Shown: positions 35,721-44,139 of the stretch, in pieces
Layout of the letters: the number at the start of each line of letters is the position of its first letter
Position numbering within the stretch: position 1 is the stretch's first letter
Assembly: GCF_005768555.2 (NCBI RefSeq)
Contig: NZ_VCHX02000147.1
Coordinates: forward strand, 5,163-69,162
Length of the DNA stretch: 64,000 nucleotides
DNA from: Streptomyces sporangiiformans
GTDB taxonomy: Bacteria > Actinomycetota > Actinomycetes > Streptomycetales > Streptomycetaceae
Direction: 5' to 3'
Notes under the pieces: model-generated
What the model was told of the DNA's origin: nothing
The model's input: the letters and a program-made list of their open reading frames with translations, nothing else
Database searches by the model: none
Position numbers and translations under genes: made by a program

Positions 35721-35887
35721 TGCCTGTCGGACCTGTCGGACAGTTTGTCCGTATTGACAGGGTGGTTGCCTGTCTGCCCTGTGGCATGCGCTACAAATCC
35801 CGTGTTCCGTTTGTTGGTTGCACGACGGCCCGCTTAGCGTCGGTCCGGCTGTTCGTCAGGCAGTGCGTCGCATCCGCGGCACCGGAC

Positions 35888-36038
35888 AGTCATCGCCGAG
35901 TCCCCGTACGGCGCGAGCCAGGGGAGCCGGGGACCCATCGCAGTCCCTGGGGTGAATCGGGCGCCCTCCTGGAGGGGGCTCGTAGGAGACCTTCCTGCTC
36001 CGAACCCGTCAGCTAACCCGGTAGGCGAGAGGGAAGGA
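35888..36038 (+). promoter_or_regulatory. c-di-AMP (ydaO/yuaA) riboswitch
   Basis: The leader of the M23 peptidase gene has the conserved 3' core CCGAACCCGTCAGCTAACCC followed by GGTAGGCGAGAGGGAAGG (36000-36038) and paired GC-rich segments upstream. These are hallmark bases of ydaO riboswitches, which in actinobacteria precede cell-wall hydrolase genes and lower expression when c-di-AMP is high. The 5' boundary is approximate. Confidence 0.88.
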
Positions 36039-36054
36039 AAGGACCAGCCACTTC

Positions 36055-36837
36055 ATGGCGTTCACGCGCGCCACCGGGAAGCACCGTCGTCCGAGCCGTA
36101 CCAAGCGCACGTCCACGAAGACCGTGGGGGTCGCGGCGCTCGCCACCACCGGTGTCATCGGCACCCTGGCCGCCCCGGCGCTCGCCGCCGAGGAGCCCTC
36201 GGCCGAGCAGACCGGGCTTACCCAGGCCATCACCATCCGCGACTCGGTCGCCGAGCAGCTCGACGCTCAGGCCGCCGCCCAGGAGCAGGCGGCCGTGGAG
36301 GCCGAGGCTCTCAAGAAGGCCGCCCAGGAGGCCGCCAGGAAGCGGGCCGCGGAGCAGGCCAAGGAGAAGGCCGAGAAGGAACGCGAGGCCAAGGAGCGCG
36401 CGGCCCGCGAGGCCGAGCGCAAGCTCCTCAGCTCCTACAAGGCGCCGATCAGCGGTTCGTACGTCTCCACGGGGTACCAGAGCGGAGGCTCCCTCTGGTC
36501 CTCCGGCAGCCACACCGGCATCGACTTCCACGCCGCCAGCGGCACGGCGGTGCACGCCGTGGGCGCCGGCAGCGTCGTCGAGGCCGGTTGGGAGGGCTCG
36601 TACGGCAACCAGGTCATCATCAAGATGAACGACGGCACGTACACCCAGTACGCGCACCTGTCGTCCATCTCCGTCTCCGTCGGCCAGAAGGTCACTCCGG
36701 GCCAGCAGATCGCCCTCTCCGGGGCCACCGGCAACGTCACGGGGGCGCACCTCCACTTCGAGGCGCGTACGTCCGCGGAGTACGGCTCGGACATCGACCC
36801 CCTCGCCTACCTCCGCTCGCACGGTGTGAACGTCTGA
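36055..36837 (+). CDS. Secreted M23 endopeptidase with coiled-coil
   Basis: A 260-aa peptidoglycan hydrolase. The signal peptide spans about residues 1-45 (VGVAALATTGVIGTLAAPALAA). An Ala/Glu/Lys coiled-coil (80-125) leads to an M23 domain with zinc ligands in SHTGIDFHA and GAHLHFEAR, and YTQYAHLSS. It probably cuts cross-bridges during growth or spore germination. The c-di-AMP riboswitch links it to turgor and wall control. It is followed by a perfect terminator. Confidence 0.93.
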   Translation: MAFTRATGKHRRPSRTKRTSTKTVGVAALATTGVIGTLAAPALAAEEPSAEQTGLTQAITIRDSVAEQLDAQAAAQEQAAVEAEALKKAAQEAARKRAAEQAKEKAEKEREAKERAAREAERKLLSSYKAPISGSYVSTGYQSGGSLWSSGSHTGIDFHAASGTAVHAVGAGSVVEAGWEGSYGNQVIIKMNDGTYTQYAHLSSISVSVGQKVTPGQQIALSGATGNVTGAHLHFEARTSAEYGSDIDPLAYLRSHGVNV

Positions 36838-36856
36838 CGACCACCGCATCGCTCTC

Positions 36857-36887
36857 GAAAGCCCCGGCTCACCGAGCCGGGGCTTTC
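36857..36887 (+). terminator. M23 peptidase terminator
   Basis: A perfect 14-bp stem GAAAGCCCCGGCTC / GAGCCGGGGCTTTC with a 3-base loop, 20 bases after the stop. Confidence 0.9.
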
Positions 36888-37047
36888 CTGCGTATGACGG
36901 GATGACTGCCCGTTCCAAGTCACCGTGTGTCCAAAAAATACCCACGGATTCCGGTCCGCCGTCGGAATTTCCGGCTTTCTGCAATAGAGTCACCGGGCAA
37001 GCGTCGATCGACCGCGTTTTCGCGGGGATTAAGGCGGAGGTCCGGTC

Positions 37048-37743
37048 ATGCGTATTCCCGCGCACTCGGTATGCACAGCGATCCGTGACGACATCGTCGC
37101 GGGTGTCTACGAGCGCGGCAGCCGGCTCACCGAAGAACTGCTCGCGCGTCGCTACGGCGTCTCGCGCGTCCCCGTGCGTGAGGCGCTGCGCACTCTGGAG
37201 GCCGAGGGCTTCGTCGTCACCCGTCGGCACGCGGGCGCGTGCGTCGCGGAACCCACCGAGCAGGAGGCCGCCGACCTCCTGGAGATGCGCATGCTCCTGG
37301 AGCCGCTGGGCGCCGCACGCGCCGCCCAGCGCCGTACCGAGGCGCACCTCAAGGTGCTGCGCGGCCTGGTCAGGCTGGGGCAGGAGCGGGCCAGGAGAGG
37401 GCACAGCGAGGATCTGCGCTCACTGGGCGGCTGGTTCCACGAGACGCTCGCCCAGGCCTCGGGCAGCCCCGCGCTGACCTCGATGCTCACCCAGCTGCGG
37501 CACAAGATCGCGTGGATGTACGCGGTCGAGGCGTCGGCCCAGCCCGCCGAGTCCTGGGCGGAGCACGGCGGCATCGTGGACGCCGTCGCGCGCGGCGACA
37601 GCGAGCGGGCCCGGTCGATCACGGCGCTGCACACCGAGCGGGCGGCGACCACGCACCGGCTGCGCTTTCCCGGCCGCGGCGATCGCGTGGAGCGTGTGAG
37701 GACTTCGCAACATCCCGTAAACGTGACGGGCCTGCGGCATTAA
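37048..37743 (+). CDS. GntR/FCD-family regulator
   Basis: A 231-aa protein. The winged helix spans residues 8-75 (SRLTEELLARRYGVSRVPVREALRTLE), and the FCD domain (85-215) has LEMRMLLEPLGAARAAQRR and a His late in the domain. RBS GGCGGAGG precedes ATG. It converges on ptsH, so it does not obviously regulate it. Effector unknown; in S. coelicolor a similar regulator holds the same position. Confidence 0.9.
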   Translation: MRIPAHSVCTAIRDDIVAGVYERGSRLTEELLARRYGVSRVPVREALRTLEAEGFVVTRRHAGACVAEPTEQEAADLLEMRMLLEPLGAARAAQRRTEAHLKVLRGLVRLGQERARRGHSEDLRSLGGWFHETLAQASGSPALTSMLTQLRHKIAWMYAVEASAQPAESWAEHGGIVDAVARGDSERARSITALHTERAATTHRLRFPGRGDRVERVRTSQHPVNVTGLRH

Positions 37744-37812
37744 CACAAGCACCGTATACAAAGAGGAGTAATTCGCGGGGGATTATTTCTGCTGCCCGCG
37801 ATCCGGAAATGC

Positions 37813-37846
37813 AAAGGGCCCGCCTGATATTCCAGGCGAGCCCTTT
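37813..37846. terminator. Bidirectional terminator between GntR gene and ptsH
   Basis: AAAGGGCCCGCCTG (37813-37826) pairs with CAGGCGAGCCCTTT (37833-37846) with one mismatch and a 6-base loop. Confidence 0.85.
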
Positions 37847-37884
37847 GGTGTGTGCGAGTGATTCTTTGAAAGGCCGGCTTGCGC

Positions 37885-38166
37885 TCAGACCGTTTCGGGA
37901 AGCTCGTCGAGGCCCTCGGCGACCAGCTTCGCGAGGCGGTCGAGCGCGGCGTCCGCGCCCTCGGCGTCGGAGGCCAGGACGATCTCCTCGCCGCCCTGGG
38001 CGCCCAGGCCCAGTACCGCAAGCATGGAAGCGGCGTTGACGGGGTTGCCGCCTTCCTTGGCGATCGTCACAGGGACGCCGGCGGCAGTGGCCGCACGGAC
38101 GAAGATGGAGGCGGGGCGGGCGTGGAGGCCCTCGGCCCAGCCGACGTTGACGCGGCGCTCAGCCAT
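37885..38166 (-). CDS. ptsH: Phosphocarrier protein HPr
   Basis: A 93-aa PTS phosphocarrier. The phosphorylated His15 is in GLHARPAS; Ser47 in NAASMLAVLG corresponds to the regulatory Ser46 of Firmicutes, although an HPr kinase is not seen here. It passes phosphate from Enzyme I to sugar permeases. GAAGGG precedes ATG. It is not in an operon with other PTS genes here. Confidence 0.95.
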   Translation of the reverse strand: MAERRVNVGWAEGLHARPASIFVRAATAAGVPVTIAKEGGNPVNAASMLAVLGLGAQGGEEIVLASDAEGADAALDRLAKLVAEGLDELPETV

Positions 38167-38319
38167 GTGATGCTGCCCTTCAGGTGTTCACAGTTGTCTA
38201 GACCATTGTTCCATACGTGAAGCCGCCTCCGGAATGGGCGTGGAGTCCCGACCCGGGCCGGACGTCGGGCCCGAGCCTGCTTCGCGCTCCTGTCGGAGGC
38301 GAGCCGTACTCTGGGGCCC

Positions 38320-41124
38320 ATGCAGACCTCGTCGGACCGGCACGAGTACCCCGCCCACTGGGAGGCCGACGTCGTGCTGCGCGACGGCGGCACCGCGCGC
38401 ATCCGGCCGATCACGGCCGAGGACGCCGACCGCCTGGTCAGCTTCTACGAGCAGGTGTCCGACGAGTCGAAGTACTACCGCTTCTTCGCGCCGTACCCGC
38501 GCCTGTCCGCCAAGGACGTCCACCGCTTCACGCACCACGACTTTGTGGACCGGGTGGGACTCGCGGCCACGGTCGGCGGCGAGTTCATCGCCACGGTACG
38601 CTACGACCGCATCAACGCCGAGGGGCTGCCCGCCTCCTCTCCCGCCGACGAGGCCGAGGTCGCCTTCCTCGTGCAGGACGCGCACCAGGGCCGAGGCGTG
38701 GCCTCAGCGCTCCTCGAACACGTCGCCGCCGTGGCCCGCGAACGCGGCATCCGCCGGTTCGCCGCCGAGGTACTGCCCGCCAACTCCAAGATGATCAAGG
38801 TGTTCACGGACGCCGGCTACCAGCAGAAGCGCAGCTTCGAAGACGGCGTCGTGCGCCTGGAGTTCGACCTGGAGCCCACCGACCGCTCGCTGGCCGTGCA
38901 GCGCGCGCGGGAGCAGCGCGCCGAGGCCCGGTCCGTGGCGCGACTGCTCGCGCCGGGTTCGGTCGCCGTCATCGGCGCGGGCCGCGCTCCGGGGGGCGTG
39001 GGCCGCAGCGTCCTCGAGAACCTTCGTGACGTCGGGTTCACCGGGCGTCTGTACGCGGTGAACAGCGCACTTCAGGAGAAGGAGCTCGCCGGTGTTCCGG
39101 CGCACCGCTCCATCCGCGACATCGCCGAGCCCGTCGACCTCGCTGTCGTCGCCGTCCCGGCCGAGCATGTCCCCCAGATCGTCGCGGAGTGCGGTGAGCA
39201 CGGCGTACAGGGACTCGTCGTGATCTCCGCGGGCTACGCGGAAAGCGGCCCCGAGGGCAGGGACCGCCAGCGCGAGCTCGTGCGCCAGGCGCGCACGTAC
39301 GGCATGCGCATCATCGGCCCCAACGCCTTCGGAGTCATCAATACCTCCCCGGAGGTGCGGCTCAACGCCTCCCTCGCGCCCGAGATGCCGCGGCCCGGGC
39401 GGATCGGTCTGTTCGCGCAGTCCGGCGCCATCGGGATCGCGCTGCTGTCCCGGCTGTACCGGCGCGGCGGCGGCGTCACGGGCGTGACCGGAGTGTCCAC
39501 GTTCGTCTCCTCGGGCAATCGCGCGGACGTGTCCGGCAACGACGTACTGCAGTACTGGTACGACGACCCCGACACCGATGTCGCGCTCATGTACCTCGAG
39601 TCCATCGGGAACCCGCGGAAGTTCACGCGCCTCGCGCGGCGTACCGCCGCGGCCAAGCCGCTCGTCGTCGTGCAGGGGGCGCGGCACAGCGGCGCCACAC
39701 CTCCGGGGCACGCCGTACGCGCCACGCGGCTGCCGTACGCGACCGTCTCCGAGCTGCTGCGGCAGGCCGGGGTCATCCGGGTGGACACGATCACCGAGCT
39801 GGTCGACGCGGGACTCCTGCTGGCACGCCAGCCTCTCCCCGCCGGGCCTCGCGTGGCCATCCTCGGGAACTCCGAGTCGCTGGGACTGCTCACGTACGAC
39901 GCGTGTCTGGCCGAGGGACTGCGGCCGCTGCCGCCCAGGGACCTGACCACGGCGGCTTCCACGCAGGACTTCCATGCCGCGCTCTCGCACGCGCTGGCCG
40001 ACGACGCCTGTGACGCCGTCGTGGTCACCGCGATCCCTGCGGTGGGGGAGAGGACCCCGGCCGACGCGCCCCTGGCCGAGGCGCTCCGCTCGGCCGCGGC
40101 GGCATTGCCGGCGAAGCCGGTGCTCGTGGTCCACGTCGAACTCGGCGGGCTCGCCCAGGCCCTCTCCGCGGCCACCAGTACGGCGCCCCAGGTCACCGAG
40201 CCCCAGGTGCCCCCTGTCACGGAACGCCCCGCGGTGCGCACTCCTGTCGAGGAGACCCGCCCCATCCCCGCCTACCCCGCCGCCGAGCGTGCCGTCCGGG
40301 CCCTGGCCGAAGCGGTCAACTACAGCCAGTGGCGCCGCGAGGCGGCCGAGCCCGGCCGGGTGCCCGAATACGAGGACATCGACGAGAAGGGCGCCGCCGA
40401 GCAGATCGACGGACTCCTCGGCAGCGGATCCCTGGGAGGGCTCACCCTCGGCCCCGACGACACCCACACGCTGCTCGGGCGGTACGGCATCGACGTACGC
40501 CGCGCCCTGCCCGCGCCGGCTCCCGACGACGCCGTCGCGGCGGCGGACCACCTCGGTTATCCCGTGGCGCTCAAGACCACCGCCCCGCACCTGCGGCACC
40601 GCGCCGACCTGGGCGGCGTACGGCTGGATCTGGCGAACGAGGAGCAACTGCGGCGGGCATACGCCGAGTTGACCAGCCTCTTCGGGACGCCCGAAGTGCT
40701 GCGTCCGGTGGTGCAGCCGATGGCGCCGCGCGGGGTGGACACCGTCGTCCGCGCGGTCATAGACCCGGCGGTGGGAGCGGTGCTCTCGTTCGGGCTCGCC
40801 GGGGCCGCGTCGGAGCTGCTCGAGGACACCGCGCAGCGACTGATTCCGGTCACCGACCGGGAGGCGGCCTCGCTGGTCCGGTCGATCCGGACCGCGCCGC
40901 TCCTCTTCGGCTGGCGGGGCTCGGCACCGGTCGACACGGAAGCACTGGAAGAACTGCTGTTGCGCCTGTCGCGCCTCGTCGACGACCACCCGGAGGTCGT
41001 CTCCGTAGCCCTGGAGCCCGTGGTCGTCGCCCCGCGCGGTCTGACCGTGCTCGGCGCCTCCGTGCGGCTCGCGCCCCCGCCCGCCCGCGACGACCTCGGC
41101 CCGCGCACACTTCCTGTGTACTGA
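38320..41124 (+). CDS. PatA-like protein acetyltransferase fused to ADP-forming acyl-CoA synthetase domains
   Basis: A 934-aa multidomain protein. An N-terminal GNAT domain (about 1-185; acetyl-CoA loop near VQDAHQGRGVASALLEHVAA) is followed by a CoA-binding Rossmann domain (APGSVAVIGAGRAPGG), succinyl-CoA-ligase-like domains and an ATP-grasp domain (from about 690; PVALKTTAPHLRHRADLGGV). GNAT-first order is that of the Streptomyces PatA enzymes that acetylate acetyl-CoA synthetase. The ligase part is probably a sensor. ATG 38320; no strong RBS. Confidence 0.9.
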   Translation: MQTSSDRHEYPAHWEADVVLRDGGTARIRPITAEDADRLVSFYEQVSDESKYYRFFAPYPRLSAKDVHRFTHHDFVDRVGLAATVGGEFIATVRYDRINAEGLPASSPADEAEVAFLVQDAHQGRGVASALLEHVAAVARERGIRRFAAEVLPANSKMIKVFTDAGYQQKRSFEDGVVRLEFDLEPTDRSLAVQRAREQRAEARSVARLLAPGSVAVIGAGRAPGGVGRSVLENLRDVGFTGRLYAVNSALQEKELAGVPAHRSIRDIAEPVDLAVVAVPAEHVPQIVAECGEHGVQGLVVISAGYAESGPEGRDRQRELVRQARTYGMRIIGPNAFGVINTSPEVRLNASLAPEMPRPGRIGLFAQSGAIGIALLSRLYRRGGGVTGVTGVSTFVSSGNRADVSGNDVLQYWYDDPDTDVALMYLESIGNPRKFTRLARRTAAAKPLVVVQGARHSGATPPGHAVRATRLPYATVSELLRQAGVIRVDTITELVDAGLLLARQPLPAGPRVAILGNSESLGLLTYDACLAEGLRPLPPRDLTTAASTQDFHAALSHALADDACDAVVVTAIPAVGERTPADAPLAEALRSAAAALPAKPVLVVHVELGGLAQALSAATSTAPQVTEPQVPPVTERPAVRTPVEETRPIPAYPAAERAVRALAEAVNYSQWRREAAEPGRVPEYEDIDEKGAAEQIDGLLGSGSLGGLTLGPDDTHTLLGRYGIDVRRALPAPAPDDAVAAADHLGYPVALKTTAPHLRHRADLGGVRLDLANEEQLRRAYAELTSLFGTPEVLRPVVQPMAPRGVDTVVRAVIDPAVGAVLSFGLAGAASELLEDTAQRLIPVTDREAASLVRSIRTAPLLFGWRGSAPVDTEALEELLLRLSRLVDDHPEVVSVALEPVVVAPRGLTVLGASVRLAPPPARDDLGPRTLPVY

Positions 41125-41165
41125 CCGGTGCCTCGCAGTCAGTGCGCCCCCGTAGGATGGGCGTC

Positions 41166-41753
41166 ATGGCCAAGACCAGTACGACGACGCAGGGGCTGCG
41201 AGCGGCGATCGAGCGCAGCGGCTACTACCCGGCCCTCGTGGCCGAGGCGGTGGAGGCCGCTGTGGGCGGCGAGGCCATCCAGTCGTATCTGGTCCATCAG
41301 GAGACGACCTTCGACGCCAACGAGGTGCGTCGCCATGTGACCGTGCTCGTCCTCACCGGCACCCGCTTCATCGTGAGCCACACCGACGAGCAGGCGGCGG
41401 ACAGCACGTCGCCGACGCCGTACGCGACGACGTCCACCGAATCCGTGAAGCTCGGCCGGATCTCGTCGGTCGTACTCAGCAGGGTCGTCGCCAACCCGGA
41501 GAAGTACGTGCCGGGCACGCTGCCGCGCGAGGTCGTGCTGACCATCGGCTGGGGCGCGGTCTCCCGCCTCGACCTGGAGCCGGCCGCCTGTGGCGACCCC
41601 AACTGCGAGGCAGACCACGGGTATACGGGCAGTGCGACGGCGGACGACCTCAGCCTGCGCGTCAGTGAGGCCGGGGACGGCCCGGACGCCGTACGGCAGA
41701 CGCTCGCCTTCGCACAGTCGCTCTCCGAGGCGACCGCGGATGTCACGCACTGA
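41166..41753 (+). CDS. DUF5998 family protein
   Basis: A 195-aa actinobacterial protein. Beta strands such as HVTVLVLTGTRFIVSHTDE and SSVVLSRVVANPEKY suggest a PH-like fold; CGDPNCEADHGYTG near 140 looks like a small metal or turn motif. TAGGAT 7 bases upstream of ATG may be the -10 of a leaderless mRNA. Its stop overlaps the next start by one base (TGATG). Confidence 0.85.
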   Translation: MAKTSTTTQGLRAAIERSGYYPALVAEAVEAAVGGEAIQSYLVHQETTFDANEVRRHVTVLVLTGTRFIVSHTDEQAADSTSPTPYATTSTESVKLGRISSVVLSRVVANPEKYVPGTLPREVVLTIGWGAVSRLDLEPAACGDPNCEADHGYTGSATADDLSLRVSEAGDGPDAVRQTLAFAQSLSEATADVTH

Positions 41754-42997
41754 TGTCCCACCCGTCTCCGCCGGCCCATGACGGAGGGCGCTCCGTGTCC
41801 GCCCCTGCCTCTCCCTTCTGGGACCACCCGGAACCGCTGGCCGTCGGCTCCGCGCCCGTGCCCGAGTACGGCGTCGGCTCGCTGGCCGACCTCCTGCCCA
41901 CCCTCGCGGCAGGCATGGACGTGCCCGGGACGACCGCCCTCATCCCGGAGCTGGCCACCGCCGACCGGAACTGCGTGTTTCTGATCGACGGGCTGGGCTG
42001 GGAGCAGCTGAAGGCGCACCCGGACGAGGCCCCGTTCCTGACCTCGCTGCTGGCGTCGTCACGTGGCGGCACGGGCCGTCCGATCACCGTGGGTTACCCG
42101 GCGACCACCGCGACCTCGCTCGCCTCCGTGGGCACCGGCCTGCCGCCGGGCGCGCACGGGCTGCCCGGCTACACCGTGCGGAACCCGGAGACGGACGAGC
42201 TGATGAACCAGCTGCGCTGGCAGCCGTGGACCGCGCCGCGCGTATGGCAGCCGCACCCCACGATCTTCCAACTCGCCGACCAGGCGGGCGTGCACACGGC
42301 GCAGGTCTCGTCACCGGCCTTCCAGAACACGCCCCTCACCCAGATCGCGCTGAGCGGCGGCACCTTCCACGGGCGCCTCTCCGGCGAGGAGCGCATGGAC
42401 CTCGCGGCCGAGCAACTGGCCGCCGGTGACCGCTCGTTGGTATACACCTACTACTCCGAGGTGGACGGCAAGGGCCACCGCTTCGGCGTCGACTCGGACC
42501 CCTGGCGCGGACAACTCATGTACGTGGACCGCCTGGTCCAGCGTCTGGCGGAGCAACTGCCGCCCCGCACGGCGCTGTACGTCACCGCCGACCACGGCAT
42601 GATCGACATCCCCTTCGACGAGGAGCACCGCATCGACTTCGATGCGGACTGGGAGCTGCGCGCCGGCGTCAACCTGCTCGGCGGCGAGGGCCGCGCCCGG
42701 CATGTGTACGCGGTCCCGGGTGCCGAGTCGGACGTCCTGACCTGCTGGCGCGAGGTGCTCGGCGAGCAGTTCTGGGTGGCGTCCCGGGACGAGGCGATCG
42801 CGGCGGGCTGGTTCGGTCGGCCCGATCAGGTCGACGAGCGGGTGTACGCCCGTATCGGCGACGTGATCGCGGCGGCTCGCGACGACGTGCTGATCATCGC
42901 CTCCGAGCGGGAGCCGAAGGAGTCGGCGATGGTCGGCAACCACGGCTCGCTGACCCCCGTGGAGCAACTGGTCCCGCTGCTCGAGGTACGTTCCTGA
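41753..42997 (+). CDS. Alkaline phosphatase/nucleotide pyrophosphatase superfamily enzyme
   Basis: A 414-aa phosphodiesterase/phosphatase. Metal and nucleophile motifs run in order: FLIDGLGWEQL, Thr nucleophile in YPATTATSLASV, YYSEVDGKGH, VTADHGMIDIP and NHGSLTP. No signal peptide, so cytoplasmic. Translationally coupled to the DUF5998 gene. The substrate is probably a nucleotide or phosphodiester; not predictable further. Confidence 0.9.
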   Translation: MSHPSPPAHDGGRSVSAPASPFWDHPEPLAVGSAPVPEYGVGSLADLLPTLAAGMDVPGTTALIPELATADRNCVFLIDGLGWEQLKAHPDEAPFLTSLLASSRGGTGRPITVGYPATTATSLASVGTGLPPGAHGLPGYTVRNPETDELMNQLRWQPWTAPRVWQPHPTIFQLADQAGVHTAQVSSPAFQNTPLTQIALSGGTFHGRLSGEERMDLAAEQLAAGDRSLVYTYYSEVDGKGHRFGVDSDPWRGQLMYVDRLVQRLAEQLPPRTALYVTADHGMIDIPFDEEHRIDFDADWELRAGVNLLGGEGRARHVYAVPGAESDVLTCWREVLGEQFWVASRDEAIAAGWFGRPDQVDERVYARIGDVIAAARDDVLIIASEREPKESAMVGNHGSLTPVEQLVPLLEVRS

Positions 42998-43003
42998 TTC
43001 ATT

Positions 43004-43039
43004 GCCTCTGACGCCTCTGACGCCTCTGACGCCTCTCAC
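43004..43039. repeat. 9-bp tandem repeats before tdk
   Basis: Three perfect GCCTCTGAC units and a fourth GCCTCTCAC lie between the phosphatase gene and the tdk stub. Confidence 0.85.
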
Positions 43040-43101
43040 CGGCCCTCATCGCCTCCCACCGCCGCTGTACGTCCCCGCTGCCGAAAGGTCCTCAACTCTC
43101 C

Positions 43102-43275
43102 ATGCCCGAGCTGGTGTTCTTCTCAGGAACCATGGACTGCGGGAAGTCCACTGATTTGCTGGGGCATTCGCCATGTGTTGCTGGTGTTGTGGGCGGGGTT
43201 GTGTCGTCTGTTGCTGTTGTTCGCCTTGGCGGTGTGTGCCGTCTTCGTTCGATCCGGAAGGTCTCGCGGCCCTGA
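43102..43275 (+). pseudogene. tdk: Truncated 5' stub of thymidine kinase
   Basis: The first 17 codons (MPELVFFSGTMDCGKST) match thymidine kinase through Walker A, then the sequence changes abruptly at 43153 to 122 bp of unrelated GT-rich DNA. The frame stays open to TGA 43273-43275, which overlaps the ATG of an intact tdk. The stub and the intact copy share 42 of 51 bases, so this is not a fresh duplication. It resembles an integration or recombination junction. Confidence 0.85.
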
Positions 43276-43943
43276 TGTCCGAATTGGTGTTTTTCTCCGG
43301 GACGATGGACTGTGGGAAGTCAACTTTGGCGCTTCAAATTGGCCACAACCGGTCGGCCAGAGGGCTCCAGGGTGTGATCTTCACGCGGGACGACCGCGCG
43401 GGGGAGGGGAAGCTGTCCTCTCGGCTGGGGTTGGTGACCGAGGCGGTGGAGGCGGGCCCGGGCAGGGATCTGTACGGCTATGTGGTGGAGCAGTTGTCGC
43501 GGGGCGGCAAGGTCGACTACGTGATCGTGGACGAGGCGCAGTTCCTCGCGCCGGAGCAGGTCGACCAGCTGGCCCGCATCGTCGACGACCTGAATCTGGA
43601 CGTGTTCGCGTTCGGTATCACCACCGACTTCCGCACCCGGCTTTTCCCTGGTTCGCAGCGGCTGATTGAGCTGGCCGACCGGCTGGCGACGCTGCAGGTC
43701 GAGGCGATGTGCTGGTGCGGTGCCCGGGCAACGCACAATGCGCGGACGGTAGGCGGGGAGATGGTCATCGAGGGCGAGCAGGTCGTTGTCGGAGACGTGC
43801 ACCGGCCGGCGGAGGACGTGGGGTACGAGGTGCTGTGTCGGCGCCACCACCGTAAGCGGATGACCAGTGCCGCGGCTCGGGCAGCGGCCCTGTCCCCGGA
43901 CGTGTTGCCGGTTGGGGCAGAGGTGGATGAAGGGGCTGCTTGA
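43275..43943 (+). CDS. tdk: Thymidine kinase
   Basis: A 222-aa type II thymidine kinase that phosphorylates thymidine in the salvage pathway. Walker A is SGTMDCGKST (8-17), Walker B DEAQF, the nucleoside loop follows YEVLC-type residues, and zinc ligands are CWC and CRRHH. The first 23 codons have only about 50% GC and rare codons (TTG, TTT, TTG, CTT, CAA, ATT), unlike the rest, so the 5' end may come from elsewhere. The start overlaps the stub's stop (TGATG). Confidence 0.93.
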   Translation: MSELVFFSGTMDCGKSTLALQIGHNRSARGLQGVIFTRDDRAGEGKLSSRLGLVTEAVEAGPGRDLYGYVVEQLSRGGKVDYVIVDEAQFLAPEQVDQLARIVDDLNLDVFAFGITTDFRTRLFPGSQRLIELADRLATLQVEAMCWCGARATHNARTVGGEMVIEGEQVVVGDVHRPAEDVGYEVLCRRHHRKRMTSAAARAAALSPDVLPVGAEVDEGAA

Positions 43944-43959
43944 AGGGCTCGCCGGAGGG

Positions 43960-44132
43960 TGACATGGCGAAGATCGCAGCGTGGGAACGCGAGCCGGTCG
44001 ACGGCGGGGCGTTCGCGGACGGGCCCGGCGTAGCGGGCGAGTGGTCGATCACGCCGTCCAGGTTCTCCGCCTGGTGGACGTTGCTGCAGGAGCCGAGGTG
44101 GACGGTGGAGCCGTCCGGTGCCGGAAGCGCAT
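43960..44132 (-). pseudogene. eboE: eboE remnant, frameshifted and truncated
   Basis: Eight bases after the eboB stop, ATG 44132 begins MRFRH; after a one-base loss the next frame reads PDGSTVHLGSCSNVHQAEN and LDGVID, then a second shift gives LARYAGPVRER and AVDRL. Joined, these match the start of EboE proteins as I know the family. Similarity ends near 43960, next to tdk, so some 85% of the gene is missing. Confidence 0.65.
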
Positions 44133-44139
44133 GGCCCGC

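Noticed and set aside
43153..43274. Insertion sequence between the two tdk starts
   Set aside because: 122 bp has no transposase, no terminal inverted repeats and no target duplication; better described as an unexplained junction segment.
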